Source: Tubulanus polymorphus (taxonomy: Eukaryota; Nemertea; Palaeonemertea; Tubulaniformes; Tubulanidae). From it: a stretch of 64,000 bases of DNA. Below the pieces are notes generated by a model that searched no databases, had not been told where the DNA came from, and worked only from the letters and a program-made list of their open reading frames with translations. The stretch spans positions 19,982,650 to 20,046,649 of the forward strand of contig NC_134026.1 in assembly GCF_964204645.1 (NCBI RefSeq), written 5' to 3'. Position numbers and translations under genes: made by a program. This document shows, in pieces, positions 35,301 to 64,000 of this stretch. Every line of letters begins with the position of its first letter. Positions within the stretch are counted from its first letter, which is position 1.

Positions 35301-35903
35301 GTCATTACCGAGTCCATACTCGAATACAAACTTTCATCCTGGCGTTGGTTTCAAAGGATCAAGTCAGTCATCGTCTAACAGGTAAGAAACGCCCCAGCAG
35401 GTGTAGGCCTACTTCTCCAAGGATGTCTGGCATTATGGGTGTGTATCCCTTTATCATTTCAGCAATTTTTTATCCATGTATAGGTATCAGATGAATTCCT
35501 AGAAATGCTGGGTCACTACCTGTTCAGGCAGTCGAGAAATCAGATTTTTTTAATGAAATGAAATTTGCACATAATAGTTGAAATCAGCAAATGCTGTTCT
35601 CTAGAGTCTCAATAAACACATACATGAAAAAGTATAGTGCATTGCTTTTGATATTCTGTAGTGCTGGTGATGAATATGATGATGTTGAAGTGATTGCAAG
35701 CAATATGGCAGATATAATTCCGGATGAAGGTAAGTAGTTCATTCATATAGTGTTGAAAATGAATAATTTATACAAAGGAAATTTTCCAAGAAGAGGTGCT
35801 CTAGCACCCAAAGCACCTTCTGAATCTGCGCCTGTAAATGGATTCAAACATATTTTGAGGTGTACAGTTCTATCTATTTTCAGATATATACGAGGAATTC
35901 TAA
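29365..35903 (+). CDS. FYB/PRAM1-like adaptor with helically extended SH3
   Basis: Vertebrate FYB (ADAP) and PRAM1 link receptor signalling to integrins and the cytoskeleton. Exons: 29365-29367 (ATG only), 29606-29729, 30611-31321, 32149-32386, 33876-33980, 34046-34178, 34307-34369, 34537-34696, 35115-35170, 35302-35381, 35662-35729, 35884-35903. Phases agree and give 586 residues plus stop. Order: Pro/Lys-rich region with a PPPPPELS stretch (about 43-279), tyrosine motifs (IYDDAE twice, TYDDAE, VYDDID), a Lys/Glu helix (about 400-459), the hSH3 domain (about 460-531: KGDETILNVACILED, AGEKIYIIRLDNNPAGK, YGYVSNENVDI), then EYDDVE and a terminal DIYEEF. The one-codon first exon is inferred from a strong donor (ATG/GTAAGT) in phase. 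Whether it is orthologous to FYB1, FYB2 or PRAM1 cannot be told. Confidence 0.82.
31353..31508. mobile_element. Foldback MITE, GGGGCAAGGTCTGAAGG family, copy 1
   Basis: About 156 bases in adaptor intron 3 with inverted ends GGGGCAAATTCAGAAGGTCT and GACCTTCAGACCTTGCCCC. A second copy is at 44747-44940. Confidence 0.65.
31588..31684. mobile_element. Foldback MITE, TTCCACAGTTGTGAGTTA ends
   Basis: A 97-bp element in adaptor intron 3. GTTCCACAGTTGTGAGTTAG pairs with the right end TAAGTGACAACTGTGGAAC, and internal GAGTTAACTC copies pair as well. Other members are at 24654-24770 and 52831-53218, with single ends near 41667 and 9768. Confidence 0.72.
32657..32890 (+). mobile_element. tRNA-derived SINE
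   Basis: Element about 32668-32878 in adaptor intron 4. Its head resembles a serine-type tRNA: A box TGGCCGAGTGG near 32690 and B box GGTTCAAACCC near 32734. A body of about 120 bases follows, ending in a short A run (32868-32876). ATTATTTTTAA (32657-32667) and ATTATTTTTTAA (32879-32890) flank it as an 11-12 base target duplication with one length difference. The tRNA part is degenerate, so it is not a functional tRNA gene. Confidence 0.82.
33010..33320. repeat. Dispersed repeat fragments, adaptor intron 4
   Basis: 33010-33150 matches the repeat at 15289-15420. 33218-33320 matches about 31890-32000 (AAATTAAAGTAAATTC, AATATTAGAACCT, GGCAATCAA). These are fragments of one or two older interspersed families. 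Confidence 0.55.
34537..35170 (+). other. Helically extended SH3 (hSH3) exons
   Basis: Exons 34537-34696 and 35115-35170 encode the SH3-like core. Its diagnostic features are the LDLPVAAGEKIYIIRLDNNP segment, equivalent to ELSFKQGEQIEIIRITDNP in FYB, then a GKFLV strand and the YGYV strand. In FYB this domain lacks the usual polyproline groove and binds acidic lipids; that function is inferred here from family membership. Confidence 0.8.
34850..35035. repeat. Degraded copy of the CAGTGTTCTCC MITE
   Basis: This stretch of adaptor intron 8 shares several blocks with 21767-22029: GGCTTTCAATCCCCCAAAAAT, GGGGTGGCTGATT and the right end GGAGAACACTG. The left end is not preserved. Confidence 0.6.
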
Positions 35904-38414
35904 GAAGAACAAGCACTGGTATATTTTGCACATATTTACTGTTTTATGAATAATATTCATACTGAAATGTACTGACCAACATTTAGACAATGAGAAGCAT
36001 ACTTAAGTGTATATCGGCATACTAAATACATGTAATGTATAATAATGATTACGATAATCAAGATTTTTTTTACAAAAAGCATGTTATCATGACAGTTGAC
36101 ACTTCATAAGGATTTCTGATCTAGTTGAAGATATATGTTTTGATCTATCACTGGTGTATGTTACTCAGACTTTTGACTAGTGAAACTTGTTAAAGAAAGC
36201 AAAAAATTCTTTGATTCAACTGTTCCCGAAATTTTACTGTAAGATCTTCTAACAGTTTTAACTTCTGTGCCATAAACTGTGATACGTAACTGGGATATCA
36301 TTAGGATTTCTGTCCAATTGAAGAAATATTCTAACAACTTAATTTGTGGCATATGATTATGAATGATTATTTATATTCAGAAGTGCAACTACATGTATAG
36401 TTAAGAAGCCAAAATACATCTACTTTGATCGGACTGATTTAAAAAAATGTGTAACTGTATTACCGGTACCTAACATTCCTTTTGTACTTTCCTGTGAGGG
36501 AAACATGGAGGAATATTTTACTCTGTGATATATTACTGGATTAATCTATAATATGTAGATACATTATTGTAATTCAAGTGATGTGTAAATGGTTGTGGAA
36601 TTATGTCTCTTTTTATAGCAAACCCCAGATATAGTAATTTATCGATATGATATTTTTATCCGTATGAGAAAATGTGATAATAATGGCTCTAGTGAACAAC
36701 CAGTATCTTTATAAGCAACGGATGTTTTGGGGACAGTTTGATACAGCGACTTTATCAACATTTGCCCCAACATTTTTGTACAACAGATCCCTGTTTCATC
36801 AAGAGATTGCAAAGCCCAATAGTTGTCCAATATTAGTACATATGATTTGCAAGGTGCTATATTTTTCAACGCGTGCTGATGATTAATCATGTTAAGTTTT
36901 TATTCTCGAATTGTATATTTTTGACAGATTTACGATATTCAAAAGATGGTGAAATAAACCAGACATATCTTTAGTTACCCAGTATATTCAATGATCTTCT
37001 CTTTCGTTCGACCGACTAGTTGTGTGGGCATTTTATCCTCATTCCTTCATTGTCCCTTGAAACCATTGTCACATCTGTCACTTCCCTGCCTGATCTTAAT
37101 TTACAATCCAAATTACTCCGCTCAACCGAATGGATGGAGAATGGATGAGAACAGTGTCTCACGGAAGCCCGAGAACCAAAAACTTGAAGGAACAATTGGG
37201 TATATTTGGTAGATATTGAGACTATCATATTTACGTCATTAAATTACATGTAAGACACAATATCGTATCACATAATACAAATATCTCGATAATAATGATA
37301 TGATAGTTTAGCGATGAATGTACACAAAAATATTTTACTAGAAGGTAAATGATGCCGATGAATGAAGAATAATACGATTGGAAAAACTAGGGCAACGTAA
37401 ACAACACAACTCATCGTTTAAGGAAGTTTCCGTCAAAAGCTTCAACCTAGAGCCGATCTCTTTGTTGTTGCACAATAAAGAAGTTTGCCATTAGCGAGAA
37501 AACTGTGCCTCGCACTAGCAGTTGTATTTTACAGTTGTTGCTATAACATACAAATCGGAAGTCAATTTGGATGCAAGAATTATACATACAGTAAGCCCCA
37601 TGAGAGGACCCATGTCAGAGCACCATGACAAGCCTGCGTCCTCTAACAGGCTACTGCGGTTCAATTTGTGTGCAATTATGTCAAATTCGACCGCAACTTA
37701 TAATTAAAGAAATAGGTCTGCACTCGAAGATGAATTCATTTTTGGAAATTTATGAAATCAATACAAAAGTAGAATAGATGTTATACATAACACATATTTC
37801 AGATTGATGACACAAGTGTTATAAGTGAATCATATACAATACATTTAATACCTATAAAATCTATACAACATTTCAGAACCACCTGGTCACATATCACCGT
37901 TACGCACTCGTATTAAGAACGACATCGTCAGTAACTCGCGCGTTTCATTTCTCGCAAAATCCGACACTATGCGAGAAATACCATAGAGGTATGATAGAAT
38001 ATTCCACGATATCACAATGCCACGCTAAACAACAGATCGACTCTTATTGGTTTTTTGTGTGTGTAGCAACCGAGGCATCGGACATTCTAAGATTTCTTAT
38101 CGGCATTCTTCCAATTTTTTTACCATCTATGCTTCACAATGGGTAGACATTTTTACGGCGATTAACAAATGCACAATGAATGCGGAACAGTAAATATTTC
38201 GCCACACCCGGTGAAAAACTGAATATATCGTGAGCAATGGTCGCAGATTGATATCTGTGTTACCGGTTACTCGACAGATATAGAGGTAATGAACGTAACG
38301 TTTTTCACGAATGGCTGACACGCAGTTCAGCAACGACGAAACACATCTAAATACAATGCACACACCCGCAACAAATGCAAATCCTGTCCGTTTTTACGCG
38401 TCGAGCTTTTATTC
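35904..38414. other. Convergent 3' region of the adaptor gene and BRG1
   Basis: No coding exon is visible. The interval is AT-rich and should hold both 3' untranslated regions. A plus-strand AATAAA at 36953-36958 could end the adaptor transcript. On the minus strand AATAAA begins one base after the BRG1 stop, which is too close to be the likely signal. A G+C-richer block around 37020-37210 has open frames on both strands but no recognisable domain. Confidence 0.5.
36953..36958 (+). terminator. Possible adaptor poly(A) signal
   Basis: AATAAA about 1,050 bases after the adaptor stop codon. It is a plausible 3' end, unsupported by other evidence. Confidence 0.3.
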
Positions 38415-59197
<20,783 letters not shown>

Positions 59198-59318
59198 TGT
59201 GTCAGTTGATTCTGATATAAACGCTCGACGCCTTTGTGTGTCTTCTCTGAAGGAAAATAAATACAGGGCGTTAGGTATTAATGTCATTGGCCTATCATAC
59301 AGAAAGTTCATGATCAAT

Positions 59319-59478
59319 CACAGGGACATGTCACAAATTAAAGTGAATGAATAAAAACCAGTATCAACGAGTAACCCTGATTTGTTGCCACCCTTGTTTT
59401 TTCATTATACAGGGATATTGGGGTTGATCATTAATACTGGTTTTATTCATTCACTATTGATTGTGACTAGTCCCTGTG
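59319..59478. mobile_element. Third hAT-like MITE, BRG1 intron 1
   Basis: A 160-bp element with ends CACAGGGACATGTCACAA and the related TTGTGACTAGTCCCTGTG. Longer inner arms (GTGAATGAATAAAAACCAGT with ACTGGTTTTATTCATTCAC) would form a hairpin. The flanking 8 bases do not match exactly, so the insertion is older. Confidence 0.72.
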
Positions 59479-60022
59479 ATATCAAAATTAATGCAGCAAT
59501 AATTTGTTAAAAGTCATCATGCCGCACTCTGCATATAAAAACCATTAAGCCATTCTAATTAGGTTCAAGGTTAATATAAAATATTCAAAGAAATTCAAAA
59601 TCAGGTCAGGGTTCCAGGAAGCAGTGTGTGTGTAGGTAGGCAATCACCGGACGAACGCGAAGACATCTTTTTTGCTCGGGGCTAGGCTACAATTAGAAAT
59701 GGTCTTATATAACTGTCGATCCAGTCTTTTAGGTGGTGTATCACTTAGTCTACTAGTTAGAGTGAAGTTACCTGGAAATGAAATTCCGACCGGCCAGATT
59801 ATGAGCTCCCGTCGGAAAATAACGGTTTATGTCGGTAAATAATGCGATTTCTGTCGAGACAAAAGAAAGTCGCCGGCATTGCTACAAACTTTTCAATAAC
59901 ATCTTAAACACAAAACACTAAATAATAACATTCGTATGAAAGATCCGCCTTTGATTAACAAAATAAGCTTCACGGGTTTACCGTAGACATATTTTAAGGC
60001 ACATTTAAGAGTTAAAACTTAC

Positions 60023-60080
60023 ATATATTTCACGATCGTCGAACAACAGAAGCGTGACGTCACTGTCTGGGAGTTTACCA
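60023..60080 (-). promoter_or_regulatory. BRG1 5' untranslated exon and core promoter with CRE
   Basis: The first coding exon has an acceptor (TTCCTTCAG, exon from 59246) with 49 untranslated bases before the ATG, so an upstream exon must exist. A strong minus-strand donor (TATAT/GTAAGT) ends at 60023. A CRE palindrome TGACGTCA is at 60055-60062, and CG-rich DNA continues to the right. The exon's 5' limit is a guess. Confidence 0.45.
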
Positions 60081-60392
60081 ATACAGATAAATTCAAATGA
60101 AAAGGCTTTGTTCACCAAAATATACAGCACAGCAGCGCGTCGTACGAACGAACGTTTTTTTTTACAATTTATACCCACTCGTTATTTTAATGCAAGTTAA
60201 CTTATAGTTTTAAGCGGTTTCATCTGTAGCCGGTACGCGTCCGCGATTTAGTGTCATCCTCTGGTAGCGACCGATAGGTGTCGTGATCTTCAGGTCTCCT
60301 CAATAAGCGTGGCTACAGGGTCCGCCTTGGTCCTGTAGTCCCGGGGAGTGGAACTACAAAGGGGAAATCCTCAGAAAGTTTCCGCCGAAGGG

Positions 60393-60465
60393 ATGGACAG
60401 CTTCAGAGACAAAAAGTTTATAGTTCGTAAAAAAGGAATAGGAGAGAAGGAAGCGAGTGTCAGAG
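60393..60465 (+). CDS. Candidate first coding exon of a divergent gene
   Basis: An ATG in acceptable context (GGG before, G after) opens 24 codons, MDSFRDKKFIVRKKGIGE at the start, and ends at a strong donor AGAG/GTAAGT in phase 1. It lies about 300 bases from the inferred BRG1 start on the other strand, inside the same CG-rich block, as expected for a head-to-head promoter. I do not recognise the peptide. The rest of such a gene would have to lie beyond the retrotransposon, outside the window. Confidence 0.3.
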
Positions 60466-61190
60466 GTAAGTCTTAGCTATTGACCCAATTACACGGACCA
60501 GACAGGACAGGTGTCCGCCATGAGGTCTATCGAGTCAGGGCCCTTGACTCGATGTCGGAACCTCACAGTCACCCGAGCTCCGGCGCATCTTTTCCTCAGG
60601 TCCTCGAGGTGTAACATCATATCGAGTGCCTCCCTGCACGATCTCCTCGTCCTGGCGTAGTATCTTGCCCCCATCTATGTGTCTAAAGACACCCCGACAC
60701 TCGCCACTTCATTAAGAATAAGATTTATAAACCTGGCCTCAAGAAAGTGGATCCTACTTCGTCCAGAAGCCACCCCCCACGACAGTGATAAGTCTTGTAT
60801 TGAATAATATAGAAAATTATTATTTCAGAAACGGATAACTACTGTATAATTTATATACATATTTACATATTGCACGTGAAGTTTTTATCACAATAATTGA
60901 ATTGTACACCTCATTCAAATAAAAAAAAAGGTTAAATAAATTGTTTCAAAATAAATCATAATCTATCTTAGTTATAAATTATTTATAATCTATAAAAGGG
61001 CTAGTGCAAGGATCTCTCCTTCCTTGCAAAAATCCACGATTAATGACTCAATGGTCGCTAAATTTAGGCCCACGAAGACCCAAAATAATGCTCATGCCAT
61101 GGCATAAAAGTAAAAAGGTAAAAGGAAAAAGCCGCCAGGTTGACTATTCCCGATGGATTAAAAATAGGTACATATCGTCGAGTTGACTAA
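60466..61190. other. Unassigned DNA between candidate exon and LTR
   Basis: 60490-60680 is GC-rich and open on the minus strand for 61 codons, with no recognisable domain. 60770-61000 is very AT-rich. The outer end of the LTR lies somewhere in 60.9-61.25 kb, but I could not fix it because the second LTR is outside the window. Confidence 0.4.
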
Positions 61191-61249
61191 CGTCAGAGCC
61201 CGGCCTGACCTGGGTTGCCCCAGGCCAGGAGAGCGCGTGTTATTGTTTA

Positions 61250-61680
61250 CCTCAAATCAATGTGGGTCGAGACGAGAGTGACGTTTGCGCGCGCTGACCC
61301 ATTTTTATAGATTCCGCGCAGTGTGACGTCACCGTGCATGGAGGATGACGTCACACAGCACAAAAACATGGCCGCCGAGCAAAAGCTCCGAGTTTAAAAG
61401 TTTAGACGACTGTACAAATAGTAAATCGGGATCTTACATAGTAGAATAAGGTGAGAGCGAAAAGTGATCAACCTAAAGTTTTGATTATTAAAAGCTGAAA
61501 TTAATTATACTACTATATGCAGAGAAAATGAGGTGCACAGAATGTGAAATGAAAGGGGCGAGCTAATTATCGCCCAAAAACATTCCATTTAAAAAAAATG
61601 AGGAGGGCTCCGTAGCGGAAAAACAAACTATACATTAACGACAACATTTTAAACTATTTAACAGGAATTTCCGCTACACA
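61250..61680 (-). repeat. 3' LTR (U3 region and beyond)
   Basis: The LTR begins with TG directly after the purine tract, the normal arrangement. Near its start TGTAGCGGAAA pairs with TTTCCGCTACGGA about 60 bases on. Further in come two CRE palindromes and a TATA box. The inner limit given covers only the part with recognisable promoter elements; the true LTR probably extends to the left. Confidence 0.7.
61301..61353 (-). promoter_or_regulatory. LTR promoter: two CREs and a TATA box
   Basis: On the minus strand TGACGTCA occurs at 61346-61353 and again at 61324-61331. TATAAAAAT follows at 61309-61301. The two CREs are 22 bases apart, about two helical turns, and sit 15-45 bases upstream of the TATA box, a textbook CREB/ATF-responsive layout. 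Transcription would start near 61275. Confidence 0.7.
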
Positions 61681-61819
61681 GCCCCCCACCAGCCCTGAAT
61701 GCCCCATTCAGAACAGGCGACCAAACTACATATAAAAAAAAGGAAAATACATTATCACATAAAATACGTTACATCAACAATATTACATTAACAGTCAGCA
61801 GGACTTCTACGATCACGAA

Positions 61820-62668
61820 CTAGGCGCAAAGTTTTTCGATCATACGGTCTTTCATCTCTTCTTGAATTGTACAAAATTTGCAGTCAAATCGGTCACCGGG
61901 TCGACCCTCAATCGAAATAGTGCCGCCCCACAGTTCATGCCGGTGAATGACACGAATCGGAACTCGCGGATCGCTGGGCGCTGTTGTTGAGTTGTCTAAA
62001 GGAATTAGTTTCCACGCGTCGTTTGCGGTGGGCATATCTGTAGAAACGGAAGATGCGGAATCGGACGGAATCGGAATTTGATTATTAATGGCTACCGGTT
62101 CGACGGGTTTCCTCTTACTTATCAATACAGTTCTTGATACATGGTCTTCGTTCACGGACGGTTTCGTAATTGGAACAGAATCGGCAGGTTCCGGAATGAC
62201 ATCGTCGAGGTCATCGAACAATTTGGCAAATTCGATGTCCATGTCATCCAAGGTTAGTATCGGCATGTCTGCAAAATTTTCTTCATCTTTCGTTGTCGAT
62301 TTTACGGCCGCGGGTGCGGGGTCTGTATTTATTTTCGAGACCGCGCTTTTTAATACCGGTTTCGACTCCGATTCTTCGAGCAGCTTGATTAAGCCTAGGT
62401 ATTTCGATCCATTGTCTTTGAAAATCTTATAGTGTTTGGTTTCTATGTGAGCTTTCACCTCTTCCCGGTCTTCCGCTCCTTCACCGCGCGTCATACATCT
62501 ATAGAACCTCTTAAATATAAATGGAGACGAACCAGCCCGAGATTTGTACGGTGCACAATAAAACTCGAGATGTCTCTTCTTGTTGTAATTGGCAGAAAAT
62601 TTTCGCTTGCAATACTTGCAGTACCAATTTGCGGGTCGTCGGTTCTCTTTCATTGCGTTAGTCTTCAT
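61820..62668 (-). CDS. Gypsy extra ORF after pol, zinc-finger protein
   Basis: The ORF is 282 codons, starting at Met 62668. A splice acceptor (CTTTCAG, exon from 62676) lies 8 bases before this ATG, suggesting translation from a spliced subgenomic RNA, as for env. Residues about 16-38 form a Cys-x2-Cys-x12-His-x4-Cys finger (WYCKYCKRKF...HLEFYC). A partial finger with HIETKH follows, then a long acidic Ser/Pro-rich region and a terminal CKFC motif. There is no signal peptide or membrane segment, so it is not an envelope protein. I do not recognise the family; nucleic-acid binding is inferred from the finger. The open frame runs further upstream, but there it overlaps pol. Confidence 0.65.
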   Translation of the reverse strand: MKTNAMKENRRPANWYCKYCKRKFSANYNKKRHLEFYCAPYKSRAGSSPFIFKRFYRCMTRGEGAEDREEVKAHIETKHYKIFKDNGSKYLGLIKLLEESESKPVLKSAVSKINTDPAPAAVKSTTKDEENFADMPILTLDDMDIEFAKLFDDLDDVIPEPADSVPITKPSVNEDHVSRTVLISKRKPVEPVAINNQIPIPSDSASSVSTDMPTANDAWKLIPLDNSTTAPSDPRVPIRVIHRHELWGGTISIEGRPGDRFDCKFCTIQEEMKDRMIEKLCA

Positions 62669-62717
62669 GACTTCAACTGAAAGGAAAGAAAACAGGCCAG
62701 AGATTAGAACAACAGTC

Positions 62718-64000
62718 TCAGTCCCAACCCATGCGTTTGGGTGGGCGAATAGGACGCCCAGTTCTCGTTTGGTACGGTTGACAGTTGAGATTTGGATCGT
62801 CGCTAGGTGAAACATCGTTGCCTCGAGAAAAGACATCATTAGTTACGAGATACTCTTTTAATCGGTCACTATGGACGCATTTCTCCTTCCCGGAGGGAAG
62901 CCTGACACGAAAAATTACATCGTTAAAATTCTCAAGTATGGTACATGGCCCAGACCATAAGCATGATAGCTTTTTCGTTCTACCCGGCATTGTGGAAGGG
63001 GTATACAGCCAGACTCTAGAATCTATCGCAAATGTGTGTGGTTTAGATTTGACATTGTATTGTGTTTTGTTTCTTTCAGCTCGCTTATGAGTTTGTATGC
63101 GGACCTCGTGAAAAGACTCTGATAACCGGTGCTTCATTTCAATAACGTATTGACTGCTGATGACTGGAATTTCGCAGCGAGGACCACCTGTGATAACGTC
63201 AATGGGTAGGTCAATTTCGCGACCCAACATCAATCGGTTTGGGCTAAACCCAGTTGCATCGTGTATCGTCGCCCTGTACGCCATGGTGACGTATGGTAAG
63301 TGTTGGTCCCAGTCCATCTGGTTTTCTTCAACCTTAAAAGACAGACACATTAACAATGTTCGGTTATTACGTTCGATCATTCCATTCGATTGGGGTCGAA
63401 ATGCGGTACTTCTGGTTTTATGGATTTGAAGGAGTTCACACACTTCCGCCATCAATTTGGACTGGAAGTTTCGACCTTGGTCCGAATGTATGATTCTGGG
63501 GACGCCAAATCGAGTAATAAACTCGTCTACGAGTATCCGGGCGCAAGTTACTGCTTCTTGGTTCGGAATTGCGTATGCTTCGATCCACTTCGTAAAATAG
63601 TCACCAATAACTAATATATAGATGTTTCCATCATATGTTTCAGGTAATGGACCCAATATATCCATCGATACTCTCTCCATAGGTTGGCCTACCAGATAGT
63701 TGTTCATGGGTGCTTTTAATCTACTGGAGGACTTCTTTGAAGCGCACTTATCACACCCTCTACAGAAACACTTTACGTCATCACCGATACCGTGCCAAAA
63801 AAAACGATCGTGAACTAAAAAGAGGGTCTTTTTGACACCAAAGTGACCCCCGACTGCAGATGAATGAATATGGTCGAGGACTTGCTTCCTAAACTTTTCA
63901 GGTAAGATTAATAGAGTTGAGTCCGGGTAACCTTCTCTTCTCTTTATAATGTGTAAGAGCCCCTCAATCATTTTCAGATCATTCCAGTGGGTCCAATAAA
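62718..64000 (-). CDS. Gypsy pol C-terminus, integrase (partial)
   Basis: Integrase inserts the element's DNA copy into the genome. The frame is open from the window edge to TGA at 62718. Counting from the Met at 63971, a zinc-binding region precedes the core (His36/His43 with Cys73-x2-Cys76). The DDE catalytic residues are Asp104 (SMDILGP), Asp164 (HSDQGRNF) and Glu200 (GMIERNN), with the usual 35-residue second spacing. The C-terminal part carries RTGRPIRPPKR, typical of gypsy elements, and no chromodomain is evident. All catalytic residues are intact. The 5' portion of pol lies outside the window. Confidence 0.92.
   Translation of the reverse strand, partial: YWTHWNDLKMIEGLLHIIKRREGYPDSTLLILPEKFRKQVLDHIHSSAVGGHFGVKKTLFLVHDRFFWHGIGDDVKCFCRGCDKCASKKSSSRLKAPMNNYLVGQPMERVSMDILGPLPETYDGNIYILVIGDYFTKWIEAYAIPNQEAVTCARILVDEFITRFGVPRIIHSDQGRNFQSKLMAEVCELLQIHKTRSTAFRPQSNGMIERNNRTLLMCLSFKVEENQMDWDQHLPYVTMAYRATIHDATGFSPNRLMLGREIDLPIDVITGGPRCEIPVISSQYVIEMKHRLSESFHEVRIQTHKRAERNKTQYNVKSKPHTFAIDSRVWLYTPSTMPGRTKKLSCLWSGPCTILENFNDVIFRVRLPSGKEKCVHSDRLKEYLVTNDVFSRGNDVSPSDDPNLNCQPYQTRTGRPIRPPKRMGWD

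Larger units (their letters stand above)
61000..64000 (-). mobile_element. Ty3/gypsy LTR retrotransposon, 3' part
   Basis: Read on the minus strand: end of pol with integrase (64000-62718), an additional ORF (62668-61820), a purine-rich tract GGTGGGGGGC (61690-61681), then an LTR starting TGTGTAGCGG at 61680. The element continues past the right edge, so gag, protease, reverse transcriptase and the 5' LTR are not seen. Both visible frames are uninterrupted, pointing to a young copy. The left limit is approximate. Confidence 0.85.

Noticed and set aside
62669-62839. N-terminal extension of the gypsy zinc-finger ORF into pol
   Set aside because: This part overlaps the integrase frame and precedes the splice acceptor at 62677. 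The Met at 62668 after the acceptor is the better start.

Overview
This is a stretch of animal nuclear genome. The genes are split into many short exons with GT-AG introns, the DNA between them is AT-rich and crowded with small foldback transposons, and the proteins are animal ones (DNA2, fructosamine-3-kinase, a FYB/PRAM1-type adaptor, Brahma/BRG1). Vertebrate-type repeats are absent and the ATPase gene has typical invertebrate Brahma features, so I infer an invertebrate bilaterian, perhaps a lophotrochozoan. I cannot name the species from the sequence.

Layout, left to right. 1-3.4 kb has no gene I can support and holds a 464-bp tandem duplication. 3475-3852 (minus) is an exon encoding a strong BH3 motif, a candidate BH3-only cell-death gene. 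7489-21562 (plus) is DNA2, the replication and repair nuclease-helicase; 27 coding exons join in frame to about 1,550 residues, and only the initiating exon is uncertain. 24443-27897 (minus) is fructosamine-3-kinase, complete in 8 exons (325 residues). 29365-35903 (plus) is a FYB/PRAM1-like adaptor with a helically extended SH3 domain and repeated Tyr-Asp-Asp motifs, complete in 12 exons (586 residues). 38415-59197 (minus) is the SWI/SNF ATPase Brahma/BRG1 (SMARCA4/2 type), complete in 26 coding exons (1,753 residues), with a 5' untranslated exon near 60.05 kb. A possible first exon of a head-to-head plus-strand gene lies at 60393-60465. 61.0-64.0 kb is the 3' part of a Ty3/gypsy LTR retrotransposon on the minus strand: integrase, an extra zinc-finger ORF after pol, a purine tract and an LTR with two CRE sites and a TATA box.

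Mobile DNA is abundant and mostly intronic. The clearest groups are piggyBac-like MITEs (TTAA targets, CCCTTTCAGTGC ends), hAT-like MITEs (CACAGGG ends; one with a perfect 8-bp target duplication nested inside another MITE), a tRNA-derived SINE, a pogo-like MITE, and several unnamed foldback families present in two or three copies.

The host genes do not form an operon or pathway. DNA2 and BRG1 both act on chromatin and DNA, FN3K is a metabolic repair enzyme, and the adaptor and BH3 genes belong to signalling and cell death. Exon borders were inferred by hand from splice consensus, reading-frame phase and recalled family alignments; no search or transcript data were available.
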